Both the position numbers and the translations under genes were made by a program. This document shows positions 7,036 to 15,723 of a stretch of DNA of 64,000 bases, piece after piece; the stretch's first letter is position 1; each line of letters begins with the position of its first letter. The stretch is from Paenibacillus phytohabitans (lineage in GTDB: Bacteria > Bacillota > Bacilli > Paenibacillales > Paenibacillaceae). The stretch is from positions 248,001-312,000 of the forward strand of contig NZ_WHOB01000089.1 in NCBI RefSeq assembly GCF_013141775.1, in the 5' to 3' direction. The notes under the pieces are model-generated. The model did not search any database and was not told the DNA's origin. It saw only the letters and a list, made by a program, of their open reading frames with translations.

Positions 7036-9585
7036 CTACTCTTTGATGATTTCAAAATAACGCCCCAGCCAGTATGGCAATGTGAAAACCGACCCCGCTT
7101 CAATGCTGCCTGAACGGTAGTTATACCCGGGATTGGCGCCTGTTGTCTGGCTGTCATTCTCAAACGGATTCGAGTTATGCTTAATGATGCGCCGCTCATC
7201 CGGTGCAAGCGCGTAGTTCGTCTGCTTGTAATCGTCGCGGTCACCCGGTTCAATATAGAGCACATCCTGACGGTCCCATTGCACCGGGAATTCAATCTGG
7301 AATTCAGGGAAACGGTACAGGAACCGGACAGCAGATTGCAGATCGACATCGGTTTTATCCGGATGCGCAAGCTGGTAGAGGAAGGTGTAGAACGGATTCT
7401 CCTCCCGAACCTCATTGGAATACCACTGATCATAGGCTGCTACAATCTGTGAATGTCTGCCTGCATCCTGCTCAAGGGTGACAAGCACGAATACCGGGAA
7501 CCAGCCCAGCTCTTCATCCGAGTAATTGATATACTGGGTCCAGTCATTATGAATCGTCGCATTGGTATTCGTGCCATCCCCTGCATTCTCCATGGTTACG
7601 GCCTGGTTATCGTTCTCGCTGTAAGCGTTGGTAGCCTGACGCACAAGTCTCCGCTCAATATAATCAAGTGCCATATCCATATAGCCCTGACCGTTGATAT
7701 ACGGTTCTTCCTTGCTGTAGCTGCCGGCAAAAGCCTGCTCATAGGCCAGCTCATATTTCGCCGAATCGGCCGGATAGCTCTCTGCGACAATATAGCTCGC
7801 CGACTTCAGCGCAGCCATGACCTGCAGTGCGTTGAGCGGACCGTCTTCGTAGCCGTAGGACAGCGCATCGTCTCCGTTCTCGTCAACACCAATCTTGGAC
7901 TGCCACTGTACCTGCTGCTCCATAACGCCAAGGCTGTCGTTGAAATATTTGGCGAACCATCTGGACCACTGTGTTGATTTGCCGGTAGCATCCTCAATGT
8001 AATAATGGTCATCCTTCAAGATCAGCTCTGTCATGCGGTGCGTTGTTTCTTCAATGAGGGATTTCAGCTCAAGAAGTTCAGGATCGGTGCTGTCACCGAC
8101 CAGATATTTATAAGCTGTGTAGAACATGGCGTAGTGCCCATCCACTTCATCTGCGGAGGTATCTGCCTTATACACAATCTGATTCATGTCAATATGGCCG
8201 TCCACAATGGCGCTATCCGGGAACAAATCATTGAAGAATTCCGGAATCTGCTCATAGACGGGAGCCGTCAGCTGAAACAGCGGCTTATTATTCTCACCCG
8301 TTGTTTTGTCTTCCTTCGCATCATTGTTGTTAGTGGCGGCCGTAATGACAGGCAGCACCTGATATACCGCATCTGTTGCGGTAGTTCCTACCCGTGTCTT
8401 AATATCAATTCCCAGCTTCTGTCCTTCTGGACGTGTCAGGTTGAGCTCATCAATCGCAGCTTGACTAAGCCCAAGTCCGTTGTAGTTGAGCACATCCGTG
8501 CCTCCGCTTGGGAACAGCGTGGAGCCTTTTTTGTTCTCTGCGTCCTTGGTTACCCTAACCATGGAATAGCCAATCGGCTCTGTCCCGTCGTCACGCTGCA
8601 TGCTTGGAATAATCCCATTAGGGTTAATCATGTCCGGCCCGACGAAGTTCTGGAACCAGAACCCGTTCGTAGACTGGTAGCCATACACTGAATTGCCCAC
8701 TGTAGCCGCAGTGGCTTCGCTGGTCAGCATATAGGAACGTGCCGGGAACCCGTTTCCGCGTCCGGATACATAATCAAGCAGCAGCACAGCCTTGGTTGCT
8801 CTAAGCGCTGCCGCTCTGGCATCGGCGATTTCTGCCTGCTCTCCAGAGGCCGGACTGGTCCCGTACTGCTCCTGCAGCGCTTTATAGCGGAATACCTCAC
8901 CCATTGCATACATCGCGGTCCATAAGCCATCATTATCGCTGGTGGTAGGCGTTGATGTGAACAGTCCGGTCGCAGAGTTGTAATTGACCGCGTCCAGCGT
9001 GCCGTCTGTCTCCGTAAAGTTAAATCCTGCGCCATGAACCATGCCGCGCCGGTCAAGAATTGACTCCACGAGATCCTCATAGATAAAAGATTTGTCATGC
9101 AGCGTCTTCTCCGGCATCGCGATGTGAGTGACACCGCTTGCCGTCCGGACCCAAATGCCGTTCTCCCCGTCGCTGGCAAGACCCGTCACATGATCATCCC
9201 CGCCATACAGATACCTTGGTCCAGCCATATACTGAACAATGTCCTTGGTATCGCTTGCGCCGAAATCAACCCGCTGCAGGCCGGTCTCCGTTCCAATCCA
9301 GTAGACGCCCCCGTCCAGAACAACACTGGTTACATCGCCGATCACCGACAGCGGCAGAAATTTGAGTGCAGCAGTATCGGTAACCCATTCGATGCCACCC
9401 GGGATGGACACCGATCCGGTTTTGTAATAGGTCATTTCTTTGGTCTGCACGGCTTCCAGCTGAACAGGAGAGTAGCTCGCACCAGGCAGCTTGTCTGCGA
9501 ATACAGGTGCCGCCGGCAGGACAGACAACGTCAAGGCAAGCAGGGCACCCGTAATCTTCAGGCCATTCTTCTTCATCATGTACAT
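7036..9585 (-). CDS. Large secreted protein with propeller-like repeat and helical body, unknown function
   Basis: An 849-residue exported protein. Residues 1-31 are a Sec signal peptide (MMKKNGLKITGALLALTLS, cleavage near VFA-DK). Residues about 60-165 hold repeats of the WIGT..GLQRVDF type, like two-component-regulator propeller blades, ending GIWVRTASGVTHI. The rest is largely helical and acidic with many aromatic residues, suggestive of a toroid or helical-repeat fold. I cannot assign an enzyme family. ATG 9585 follows GGGGAG. It starts 17 bases after the S-layer gene, so they form an operon, and the propeller-like segment resembles the C terminus of that protein. Control by the shared GntR operator suggests a role in capturing or processing a carbohydrate at the cell surface. 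Confidence 0.75.
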   Translation of the reverse strand: MYMMKKNGLKITGALLALTLSVLPAAPVFADKLPGASYSPVQLEAVQTKEMTYYKTGSVSIPGGIEWVTDTAALKFLPLSVIGDVTSVVLDGGVYWIGTETGLQRVDFGASDTKDIVQYMAGPRYLYGGDDHVTGLASDGENGIWVRTASGVTHIAMPEKTLHDKSFIYEDLVESILDRRGMVHGAGFNFTETDGTLDAVNYNSATGLFTSTPTTSDNDGLWTAMYAMGEVFRYKALQEQYGTSPASGEQAEIADARAAALRATKAVLLLDYVSGRGNGFPARSYMLTSEATAATVGNSVYGYQSTNGFWFQNFVGPDMINPNGIIPSMQRDDGTEPIGYSMVRVTKDAENKKGSTLFPSGGTDVLNYNGLGLSQAAIDELNLTRPEGQKLGIDIKTRVGTTATDAVYQVLPVITAATNNNDAKEDKTTGENNKPLFQLTAPVYEQIPEFFNDLFPDSAIVDGHIDMNQIVYKADTSADEVDGHYAMFYTAYKYLVGDSTDPELLELKSLIEETTHRMTELILKDDHYYIEDATGKSTQWSRWFAKYFNDSLGVMEQQVQWQSKIGVDENGDDALSYGYEDGPLNALQVMAALKSASYIVAESYPADSAKYELAYEQAFAGSYSKEEPYINGQGYMDMALDYIERRLVRQATNAYSENDNQAVTMENAGDGTNTNATIHNDWTQYINYSDEELGWFPVFVLVTLEQDAGRHSQIVAAYDQWYSNEVREENPFYTFLYQLAHPDKTDVDLQSAVRFLYRFPEFQIEFPVQWDRQDVLYIEPGDRDDYKQTNYALAPDERRIIKHNSNPFENDSQTTGANPGYNYRSGSIEAGSVFTLPYWLGRYFEIIKE

Positions 9586-9602
9586 GGTAAACTCCCCTTT
9601 CC

Positions 9603-11603
9603 TTATTGGTAGATATGCGATACGCCGGTTTGTGTTATAACCAGTACGCCCGTACTTCCATCCGATAGCAGCAGAAGTACTTTATCATCGTACAATTCCT
9701 TGCCTTGTGCAGAATAACTGGTCATTTCATTCGTTTTGAGATTGATTTTTGTTACTCCGCTGTTTGTTCCGATCCACAAATAAGTACGGGTTTTGTCCAG
9801 AATGGATGTGTTAACCCCCCGCAGGGAAGCGAATAGAGATGGTTTGACATTAAATTCATAGTTAACAAAGGTTATTGCATTCACAAGGTTCGGCATGGTC
9901 ACATCCGGATTGGCTATCGAAGGAGTGTATGAAGGGTCCTGGAGGAAGGTCAGGTATTGCTTGGCCAAGCCTTCTGCTCCCGTCGAGCTGAACGAGCTTA
10001 AGGCTTCGGCATAGGAATACCGCTCGGGAGTTTTGGGTGTTGGTGTTGCTGTTGGCGTTGGTGTTGGTGTCGGCGTTGGCGTCGGTGTCGGTGTCGGCTT
10101 CGGTGTTGGTGTTGGTGTCGGTGTTGGTGTCGGTGTTGGTGTCGGTGTTGGTGTTGGTGTCGGTGTTGGTGTCGGTGTCGGTGTCGGTGTTGAAGTCGGT
10201 GTTGGTGTCGGACTTCCCGTATCCGGGCTAGGGCTTGGAGCAGGAGTGGATGTTGAGCTTCCCGTGCCGCCGCTTGAACCCGTTCCTCCCAAGTTGCCGG
10301 CTGTCGAAGCGATCAGATTGCCTGAAGCATCATAATCTTGTCCGCCTATGCTTACCTTTGAAGCATTAACCGTCAGCTTGTCCGGCTTGACAGAGAACGA
10401 CACGCCTTCTACATTGACTACCGCTTCTATGATTGCCCCTTCGCCAGTTACGGCAGCTGCACTGCCTAAAGTCATTTTCCTGACGGTTGCGCCCTTGTTC
10501 AATTTAATAGCTGAGCCGCCTGCTTTGGATGAGACATTAAAGCTGCCAACCTGGCCGCTTTCCAGCGTGAACCCTGTCTTTGCAACCACATTCAGCTCAT
10601 TTACATCCCCTGACAGGGAAACAGCATCTGAAGCTCCCGTAAACACATTAACGATATTTACTGCCTGCCCGGATTCATTAACAATCTGGGCACCGGAGGT
10701 CACATCAATCTCCGTAGCTGTTGTCTTTCCCTTCAGCAGAACCCTTACAGGAGCGGCGGGCTTGCTGACTACAATCCGGTTCACTTTACTGTCCGTTAGG
10801 GTGATGCTGTGTATACCGCCGCCGTTTATGTAAACGACGCCTCCAAAAGTCGTGTTGACCAGACTCAGATTACCTTCGCCAACACCAGGCGTGATATATA
10901 AATTCCCCGAGAAGTTCAGATCGGACAGGGTGCCTCCAGCCGTATTAACAATCAGATTTCTGCCGGATATTCCTGAATGATCCCCGCCGTCGGCAATCAG
11001 GAGGCCCATGGCGTTATTAATCATCTTCACAGCCTCGGCCCGCGTCAGTGCTTTTTTGGGCTGGAACAAGCCTTGCGGTGTGCCCTCCACATAACCGGCT
11101 TCCTTCATAGCATATACGGCTTCCTTGGACCAGCCGGCAATCACAGCATCATCTGTAAATGGGGAGATGGCATTCCCGGAAGCTGCAACATTGAATACTC
11201 TGCTGAGAATAAGGGCCGCCTGCTCACGGGTCAGAACCTCAAGCGGGCCGATCTTGCCTTCTCCGCTACCAATAAGGGCACCAGCTGCAACTGCTTTGCT
11301 GATTTCAGTGGCATACCATGCCGTCCGGGGGACATCGGTAAAGCTCTGGGCACTTTCTTCACTGAAATTAAAGATCCGGTTAATCAGGGCTGCGAATTCT
11401 GTTTTTCTGATTCCGTCATTCGGCAGAACAAGACCATCCTCGTTGCCTTTGAGCAACCCCATTTCCTTCCACGAGGCAATTTCCTCTGCGGCCCATACAG
11501 GAATCTTCTCTGTTGTTTCTGCAGATGCTGCGGACACGCCGGTAAACGCCACGGATGACACCACGGCGAATACTCCAAGCGTCTGCTTCCATTTGAACTT
11601 CAT
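9603..11603 (-). CDS. S-layer-homology surface protein with Pro-Thr linker and propeller-like tail
   Basis: A 666-residue wall-anchored protein. A signal peptide (1-29, ending ASA-E) is followed by three SLH repeats (about 33-75, 90-140 and 150-200; typical cores FTDVPRTAWYATEI and LTREQAALILSRVF) that bind pyruvylated wall polysaccharide. Residues about 210-430 are a beta-solenoid-like region rich in V, N and G. Residues about 462-521 are an uninterrupted Pro-Thr linker, and residues 522-666 a propeller-like module with YLWIGTNSGVTKINL and GVLVITQTGVSHIY. That module resembles the N-terminal part of the next protein, suggesting the two interact or came from one split protein. It is the first gene of the operon. 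Confidence 0.85.
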   Translation of the reverse strand: MKFKWKQTLGVFAVVSSVAFTGVSAASAETTEKIPVWAAEEIASWKEMGLLKGNEDGLVLPNDGIRKTEFAALINRIFNFSEESAQSFTDVPRTAWYATEISKAVAAGALIGSGEGKIGPLEVLTREQAALILSRVFNVAASGNAISPFTDDAVIAGWSKEAVYAMKEAGYVEGTPQGLFQPKKALTRAEAVKMINNAMGLLIADGGDHSGISGRNLIVNTAGGTLSDLNFSGNLYITPGVGEGNLSLVNTTFGGVVYINGGGIHSITLTDSKVNRIVVSKPAAPVRVLLKGKTTATEIDVTSGAQIVNESGQAVNIVNVFTGASDAVSLSGDVNELNVVAKTGFTLESGQVGSFNVSSKAGGSAIKLNKGATVRKMTLGSAAAVTGEGAIIEAVVNVEGVSFSVKPDKLTVNASKVSIGGQDYDASGNLIASTAGNLGGTGSSGGTGSSTSTPAPSPSPDTGSPTPTPTSTPTPTPTPTPTPTPTPTPTPTPTPTPTPTPKPTPTPTPTPTPTPTPTATPTPKTPERYSYAEALSSFSSTGAEGLAKQYLTFLQDPSYTPSIANPDVTMPNLVNAITFVNYEFNVKPSLFASLRGVNTSILDKTRTYLWIGTNSGVTKINLKTNEMTSYSAQGKELYDDKVLLLLSDGSTGVLVITQTGVSHIYQ
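10036..10213. repeat. Hexanucleotide tandem repeat encoding the Pro-Thr linker
   Basis: About 30 tandem units of GGTGTC/GGTGTT (plus strand), read on the minus strand as alternating Pro and Thr codons, with a few Ala, Lys and Ser variants. Synonymous third-base variation shows that the protein sequence is under selection. Copy number is prone to slip, so the linker length is likely to vary between strains. The long GVGV reading frame on the plus strand is only the shadow of this repeat. Confidence 0.85.
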
Positions 11604-11808
11604 ATGCGTTCCTCCTAAAGTTTAGATTGCGTCTGCTTCACCCGAAAACCCTCTTACACACCCCGGTTTGGATCTTACTTCTAATGGCGCTCCTGACTTT
11701 CGAACCTTCTTACCCGAAACAAATCTTCAGGGGTTACATCCTTTTCAGGTTATCTTATTGATTAATCCGTTCCTATTATGTCACCTCCATGTCATATCAT
11801 TAATGTTA

Positions 11809-11820
11809 TTGTAGTAACAT
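11809..11820 (-). promoter_or_regulatory. Candidate GntR operator at the S-layer operon
   Basis: TTGTAGTAACAT sits eight bases downstream of the minus-strand -10 box (11829-11834), so it covers the transcription start. A bound repressor would block initiation. It matches the importer site at 12074-12085 (opposite orientation) in 11 of 12 positions. Confidence 0.6.
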
Positions 11821-11828
11821 TTACCCAC

Positions 11829-11858
11829 ATTCTATTTTTAATCATAACAAATTGTCAA
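11829..11858 (-). promoter_or_regulatory. Promoter of the S-layer operon
   Basis: On the minus strand, TTGACA (11853-11858) and TAGAAT (11829-11834) are separated by 18 bp. This is a good sigma-A promoter. The transcript would have a leader of about 215 nt before the ATG at 11603. Confidence 0.7.
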
Positions 11859-11941
11859 CACATTTCTTTAACAGGCATATATTTCTCCTTCCTTTTCCAC
11901 ATACTCCCATAACATCGTAAAATTCCATATAAATTCAACGT

Positions 11942-11955
11942 TGTTTGCGCTTACA
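11942..11955. promoter_or_regulatory. CcpA cre site between the divergent S-layer and importer operons
   Basis: TGTTTGCGCTTACA reads on the other strand as TGTAAGCGCAAACA, which fits the TGWAANCG-type catabolite-response consensus. It lies about 80 bp from each flanking promoter, as expected if glucose controls both operons. Confidence 0.6.
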
Positions 11956-12034
11956 TAAAATCGGTGACTGAAAATATTTATTCGTCCTTTCCGGAACAAA
12001 ATGAATTTTATAAGTTTTTTTGCATGAAAAACAA

Positions 12035-12063
12035 TTGACAGGGGCCTTGGTATAATTAATAAT
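12035..12063 (+). promoter_or_regulatory. Promoter of the sugar ABC importer operon
   Basis: TTGACA (12035-12040) and AATAAT (12058-12063) are 17 bp apart. A perfect TATAAT also occurs at 12051-12056, but only 10 bp after TTGACA, so it is not the partner of that box. The operator at 12074-12085 lies just downstream. Confidence 0.6.
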
Positions 12064-12073
12064 GAAAACTATA

Positions 12074-12085
12074 TTGTTACTACAA
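12074..12085 (+). promoter_or_regulatory. Candidate GntR operator at the sugar importer operon
   Basis: TTGTTACTACAA, a TTGT-N4-ACAA dyad, starts 10 bases after the -10 box and so overlaps the start of transcription. Its complement TTGTAGTAACAA matches the S-layer site in 11 of 12 positions. Confidence 0.6.
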
Positions 12086-12333
12086 ATTCCCTTTAACGTC
12101 TCAATTTCACTTGCCGCCCAGCATCACCTCACTCAACCACGTCATGTAAAGTTACATATCGAGACGAAAGTTCGAGGAAAAGGCAGAAACCAAGGTTAAA
12201 CAGCTTCTTTTAACGTCACATTATTTACCACCCCAACTTGAAAGGGAGGAACTGCCGCTAACCACTCTGCCTGCGGGCAATCCCTACGGTCAACCAATAT
12301 AACCCCATTCCATATTAAGGGAGCGATTAACTA
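12086..12333 (+). other. Long 5' leader of the sugar importer operon
   Basis: About 260 nt separate the inferred transcription start from the ATG. The leader contains the palindrome ATGTAA-AG-TTACAT (about 12144-12157), a distant CGTCTC/GAGACG pairing around it, and two similar blocks, CTTTAACGTCTCAATTT and TTTTAACGTCACATTAT. The ribosome site is AAGGGAG near 12317. I do not recognise a known riboswitch class. Confidence 0.4.
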
Positions 12334-13629
12334 ATGAAAAAGTGGATGATTGCATTGATCTCAACGATGCTGGTTACCGCCATAACGGGCTGCTCTTCTG
12401 CAGATCCAAATAACAGCTCAGCAAATAACGGCAGCTCTGATGCCAAACCGGAAACACTCCGAATTGCCATGGGTTCACCGGGAGAAGGGCTGATTAAGGT
12501 CTGGGAAACCATCGGCAAAGAGTTCGAGGAACAGCATCAGGGCATCAAAGTTGAATTCAGCTATCAGGACGATGACACCTATCAAACGATCGGACTGCCG
12601 AATCTGCTTAACGGTAAAAACGCTCCCGATCTTTACTTCGAATGGGCCGGGCAGCGCCTGCAGACCAGAGTAACAGACGGTTATGCCGCGGATATTACAG
12701 AGCAGCTTCAAAGCTCGGGGCTGAAGGATATGTTCGCCGAAGGCACCTTCAATGGCATGGTAATTGACGGCAAGACCTATATGATTCCCACTGCGGGCGA
12801 TGTGACGAACGTTATCTTTTACAATAAAGCGGTGTTCAATGATCTGGGGCTGCAGCCTCCAACCACCTGGGAGGAGTTCCTTCAGGTATGCGATACGATC
12901 AAGCAGGCGGGCATCACTCCACTCGTGATCGGCAACTCCGATCTGTGGACGGCAGGCAACTGGGTGGCCCATATCATTTCCCGTGTCGTGGGGGAGGACG
13001 CCTACAGCGAGGCTATGCAGCTGAAGCAGCCGTTCAATACCCCGGATTTTGTCAAAGCCTACGGTTATGTACAGGAGCTATGGGACAAAGGATATATTAA
13101 CGAGAATGTAACTGCCTCCAGTGACAGTGAAGCGGATATGCTGTTCCTGAACGGCAGCGGTGCCATGCATCCGATCGGCAGCTGGCTGGCCCCGACCGCA
13201 GTGGAAGAAACACCGGATCTTGAGCTTGGCTACTTCAATACTCCTGCCATACCGGACGGGAAGGGCAATCAGGACAGTGTGATCGGCGTGCTGAATGGAA
13301 TGGTCGTCAATAAAAATTCCAGGCTGATCGATGAGGCCATTGAATTCATGAAGCTCTACAGCTCTGCCGAATCCTCCAAGAAGCTCACTGACGCCGGCGC
13401 CGTGCCGATTACCAAGGACGGAATTGACAAGGAGACCATGCTTCCGCTCTCACTTGATTTGAATGATCTGATGGAGAATGCGCCAGTGCTGGTGTCCCCG
13501 CCTGATACCGGCTATTCCATCGAGGTAGCCAATGCGCTTAACATGGCCACCTCCGAGGTCATTGGAGGCGCCAAATCACCTGAAGACGCCCTCGCCGAAC
13601 TGGAGACAACCATCGCCCCTCTGAAGTAA
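12334..13629 (+). CDS. Sugar ABC importer, substrate-binding lipoprotein (family 1)
   Basis: A 431-residue lipoprotein: MKKWMIALISTMLVTAITGC carries the lipobox, with the lipidated Cys at residue 20, followed by a Ser/Asn-rich tether. The body follows COG1653 (MalE/UgpB-like) order, including PDLYFEWAGQRL, KTYMIPTAGDVTNVIFYNKAVF and WTAGNWVAHIISR. It captures an oligosaccharide outside the membrane and delivers it to the two permeases that follow. Its promoter carries the same operator as the kinase-GH4 operon, so the imported sugar probably feeds those enzymes. The ligand cannot be told from sequence. Confidence 0.9.
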   Translation: MKKWMIALISTMLVTAITGCSSADPNNSSANNGSSDAKPETLRIAMGSPGEGLIKVWETIGKEFEEQHQGIKVEFSYQDDDTYQTIGLPNLLNGKNAPDLYFEWAGQRLQTRVTDGYAADITEQLQSSGLKDMFAEGTFNGMVIDGKTYMIPTAGDVTNVIFYNKAVFNDLGLQPPTTWEEFLQVCDTIKQAGITPLVIGNSDLWTAGNWVAHIISRVVGEDAYSEAMQLKQPFNTPDFVKAYGYVQELWDKGYINENVTASSDSEADMLFLNGSGAMHPIGSWLAPTAVEETPDLELGYFNTPAIPDGKGNQDSVIGVLNGMVVNKNSRLIDEAIEFMKLYSSAESSKKLTDAGAVPITKDGIDKETMLPLSLDLNDLMENAPVLVSPPDTGYSIEVANALNMATSEVIGGAKSPEDALAELETTIAPLK

Positions 13630-13724
13630 CGATGAGCACATCCGCAAGACGGCTTCCTCCAGAAATAGAAGCTCTAATGTGCACCCTGTGCTAATATTCA
13701 AATTCTGAAGTGGAGGTGGACCCA

Positions 13725-14609
13725 TTGTCCGGCAAAAGCAATAAACTCTCTCCCTACCTGTTCATCTCGCCAGCCCTTCTGCTGTTTGCCTTTGTTGTGC
13801 TTATTCCGGTCCTCATGACATTCGTATTCAGCTTCTACGACTGGAACGGGATCGGCCAGATGAAATTCACCGGCTTTGACAATTACATCCGGGCTTTTCA
13901 AGACCGCATCTACATTAATTCCTATGGACACACACTGATTTATATTGTAGCTACGGTCGTTGTTGAAGTCCTTGTCGGACTGGGACTCGCAGGCTTAATC
14001 ACGATGGGCCGCAAGGGCAGCGGAATATTCCGGCTGGCATTCTTCGTGCCCGTCATGCTGCCGATGATTGTCGTCTCCTACTTATGGAAATTTGTCTACA
14101 ATTCTGATTTCGGTCTCATCAATATCCTGCTGGAGAAGATCGGCCTGGAGAGCTGGACCCGCGTCTGGCTAGGCAACCCTGATACCGCACTTTACGCCAT
14201 CTGTATCGTATCCGGCTGGGTCTACGCAGGGTTCTATATGACCATCTTTTATTCCGGAATCCAGCGCATTTCCAAAGAAGTCTATGAATCCGCCTATCTG
14301 GATGGCGCCGGGGAAGGACAGATATTCTTCAAGATCAAAGTGCCGATGATCCGCAATCTGGTAGAGACCGGTGTCATGCTGTGTGTGCTTACCGGCTTCC
14401 AGTCCTTCGATCTGTTCTATGTAATGACCAACGGCGGGCCGTATAATTCGACCGAAATCGTTACGACCTATCTTGTAAAAGTAGTCTTTACCCACATGAG
14501 CATCGGCTACGGGTCTGCGCTTGCCGTCATAATGACAATCGTAATCGCCGTCATCGGGCTTATTGCCGGCAGACTGAATAAGAAAGACTCCGGTGTGCTG
14601 GAGTATTAG
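13725..14609 (+). CDS. Sugar ABC importer permease, MalF/LacF type
   Basis: A 294-residue inner-membrane permease with six predicted membrane segments. It starts with LFISPALLLFAFVVLIPVLM and ends with a helix around LAVIMTIVIAVIGLIAG. The EAA loop that docks the ATPase is ESAYLDGAGEGQIFFKIKVP near residue 195. I chose TTG 13725 because GGAGGT (13712-13717) lies seven bases upstream; the in-frame GTG at 13710 would leave no room for a ribosome site. It pairs with the next permease. No ATP-binding subunit is encoded nearby, so a shared MsmX-like ATPase is likely. Confidence 0.9.
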   Translation: MSGKSNKLSPYLFISPALLLFAFVVLIPVLMTFVFSFYDWNGIGQMKFTGFDNYIRAFQDRIYINSYGHTLIYIVATVVVEVLVGLGLAGLITMGRKGSGIFRLAFFVPVMLPMIVVSYLWKFVYNSDFGLINILLEKIGLESWTRVWLGNPDTALYAICIVSGWVYAGFYMTIFYSGIQRISKEVYESAYLDGAGEGQIFFKIKVPMIRNLVETGVMLCVLTGFQSFDLFYVMTNGGPYNSTEIVTTYLVKVVFTHMSIGYGSALAVIMTIVIAVIGLIAGRLNKKDSGVLEY

Positions 14610-14715
14610 AATACCCCCACAAAGCGGGGCTTTGGCGTAGATAGATGACTCAGGTACTTTGCGGGGACCCCGAAACATGTAAACTCTGATAGTATGAGAA
14701 AGCGAGGTGTTCTCC

Positions 14716-15594
14716 TTGACGACCACAGTCCTAGATATCAAGAAAGACGCTTACAGCGGAGGGGAGGCGGCAAACCGCAGACCGTTCTCACATATTCTGT
14801 ATTATCTGTTCATGATCTTCATTTCCTGCTTCTATTTCTATCCGATCCTCTGGCTTATTCTCTCCTCTTTCCGTGAGAACCGTGAGATCTTCTCCGCCCC
14901 GTTCGCGCTGCCGGAACAGGTTAATCTGCAGAACTGGTCCAAGGCGTGGACTGTCGGCAATATGAGTACTTATGCCAGCAACAGCGTAATCGTCACCTCA
15001 GCTACCGTTGCAGGCATTCTGCTATTTTCCAGCCTCGCAGCCTTTGCCTTCAGTAAGCTGCGCTTCCGCGGCAGCGGCTTCCTGATGCTGATGTTCGTAT
15101 TCGGACTGTTCATGCCGCTGCAATCCTTTTTCATTGCCCAGAGCTATATTTTTGAGCAGCTGAATTTGAAGGATTCCTATATGGGGTTAATTCTTCCTTA
15201 TATAGGTACAGGACTTCCGCTGGCTATCTTTCTGCTCAAGGCGTACTTGGACTCCGTACCAAAAGAACTGCTGGAAGCTGCCCGCATGGACGGCTGTAAT
15301 GACTGGGTGATGTACAGCAGAATTATCCTTCCGCTGCTTGTTCCAAACATGGCTACCGTGGGGATCTTCTCGGCGCTGAATGCATGGAATGAGCTGCTGC
15401 TGGCCATGCTGTACATCCAGAATGATGCACTGAAGACCATCCCGGTCGGCCTGCTGGCCTTCTCCAGCCGATATATGACCGACTATAAGCTGCTTTTCTC
15501 CGCACTGGCGATTATTACGCTCCCGATGATTGTCGTATACCTCTTCTTCCACCGCTATATCGTTGCCGGCCTGACAGAGGGAGCACTGAAGTAG
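14716..15594 (+). CDS. Sugar ABC importer permease, MalG/LacG type
   Basis: A 292-residue permease with six membrane segments. The EAA loop is LLEAARMDGCNDWVMYSRII near residue 190, and the C-terminal end RYIVAGLTEGALK is typical of MalG-type subunits. TTG 14716 has GAGGTG six bases upstream, whereas the in-frame GTG at 14707 lies inside that site. It forms the heterodimeric channel with the preceding protein and is the last gene of the operon, followed by a strong hairpin. Confidence 0.9.
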   Translation: MTTTVLDIKKDAYSGGEAANRRPFSHILYYLFMIFISCFYFYPILWLILSSFRENREIFSAPFALPEQVNLQNWSKAWTVGNMSTYASNSVIVTSATVAGILLFSSLAAFAFSKLRFRGSGFLMLMFVFGLFMPLQSFFIAQSYIFEQLNLKDSYMGLILPYIGTGLPLAIFLLKAYLDSVPKELLEAARMDGCNDWVMYSRIILPLLVPNMATVGIFSALNAWNELLLAMLYIQNDALKTIPVGLLAFSSRYMTDYKLLFSALAIITLPMIVVYLFFHRYIVAGLTEGALK

Positions 15595-15628
15595 CTGCTT
15601 CCCGGCAATATGCCTGTTAGAACAACAA

Positions 15629-15706
15629 ATAGCCCCTTCCAGCAGACGTAGCCGGAATCATGACATTATCATGAGTTTCCAAGTACGCTCTGCCCGAAGG
15701 GGCTAT
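15629..15706. terminator. Long bidirectional hairpin between the importer operon and L25
   Basis: ATAGCCCCTTC (15629-15639) pairs perfectly with GAAGGGGCTAT (15696-15706). Inside, GCAGACGTA/TACGCTCTGC and CATGA/TCATG extend the pairing towards the apex. It separates convergent genes. Confidence 0.65.
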
Positions 15707-15723
15707 ATTCGTCAATCCTCTAT

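Noticed and set aside
10036..10213. Possible CRISPR-like array
   Set aside because: The unit is a 6-bp hexamer without spacers, inside a coding gene.
10033..10335. Gly-Val repeat protein on the plus strand
   Set aside because: Produced by reading the Pro-Thr linker repeat backwards; codon variation fits the Pro-Thr reading.
12035..12056. TTGACA and TATAAT as one promoter
   Set aside because: They are only 10 bp apart; AATAAT at 12058 gives the proper 17-bp spacing.
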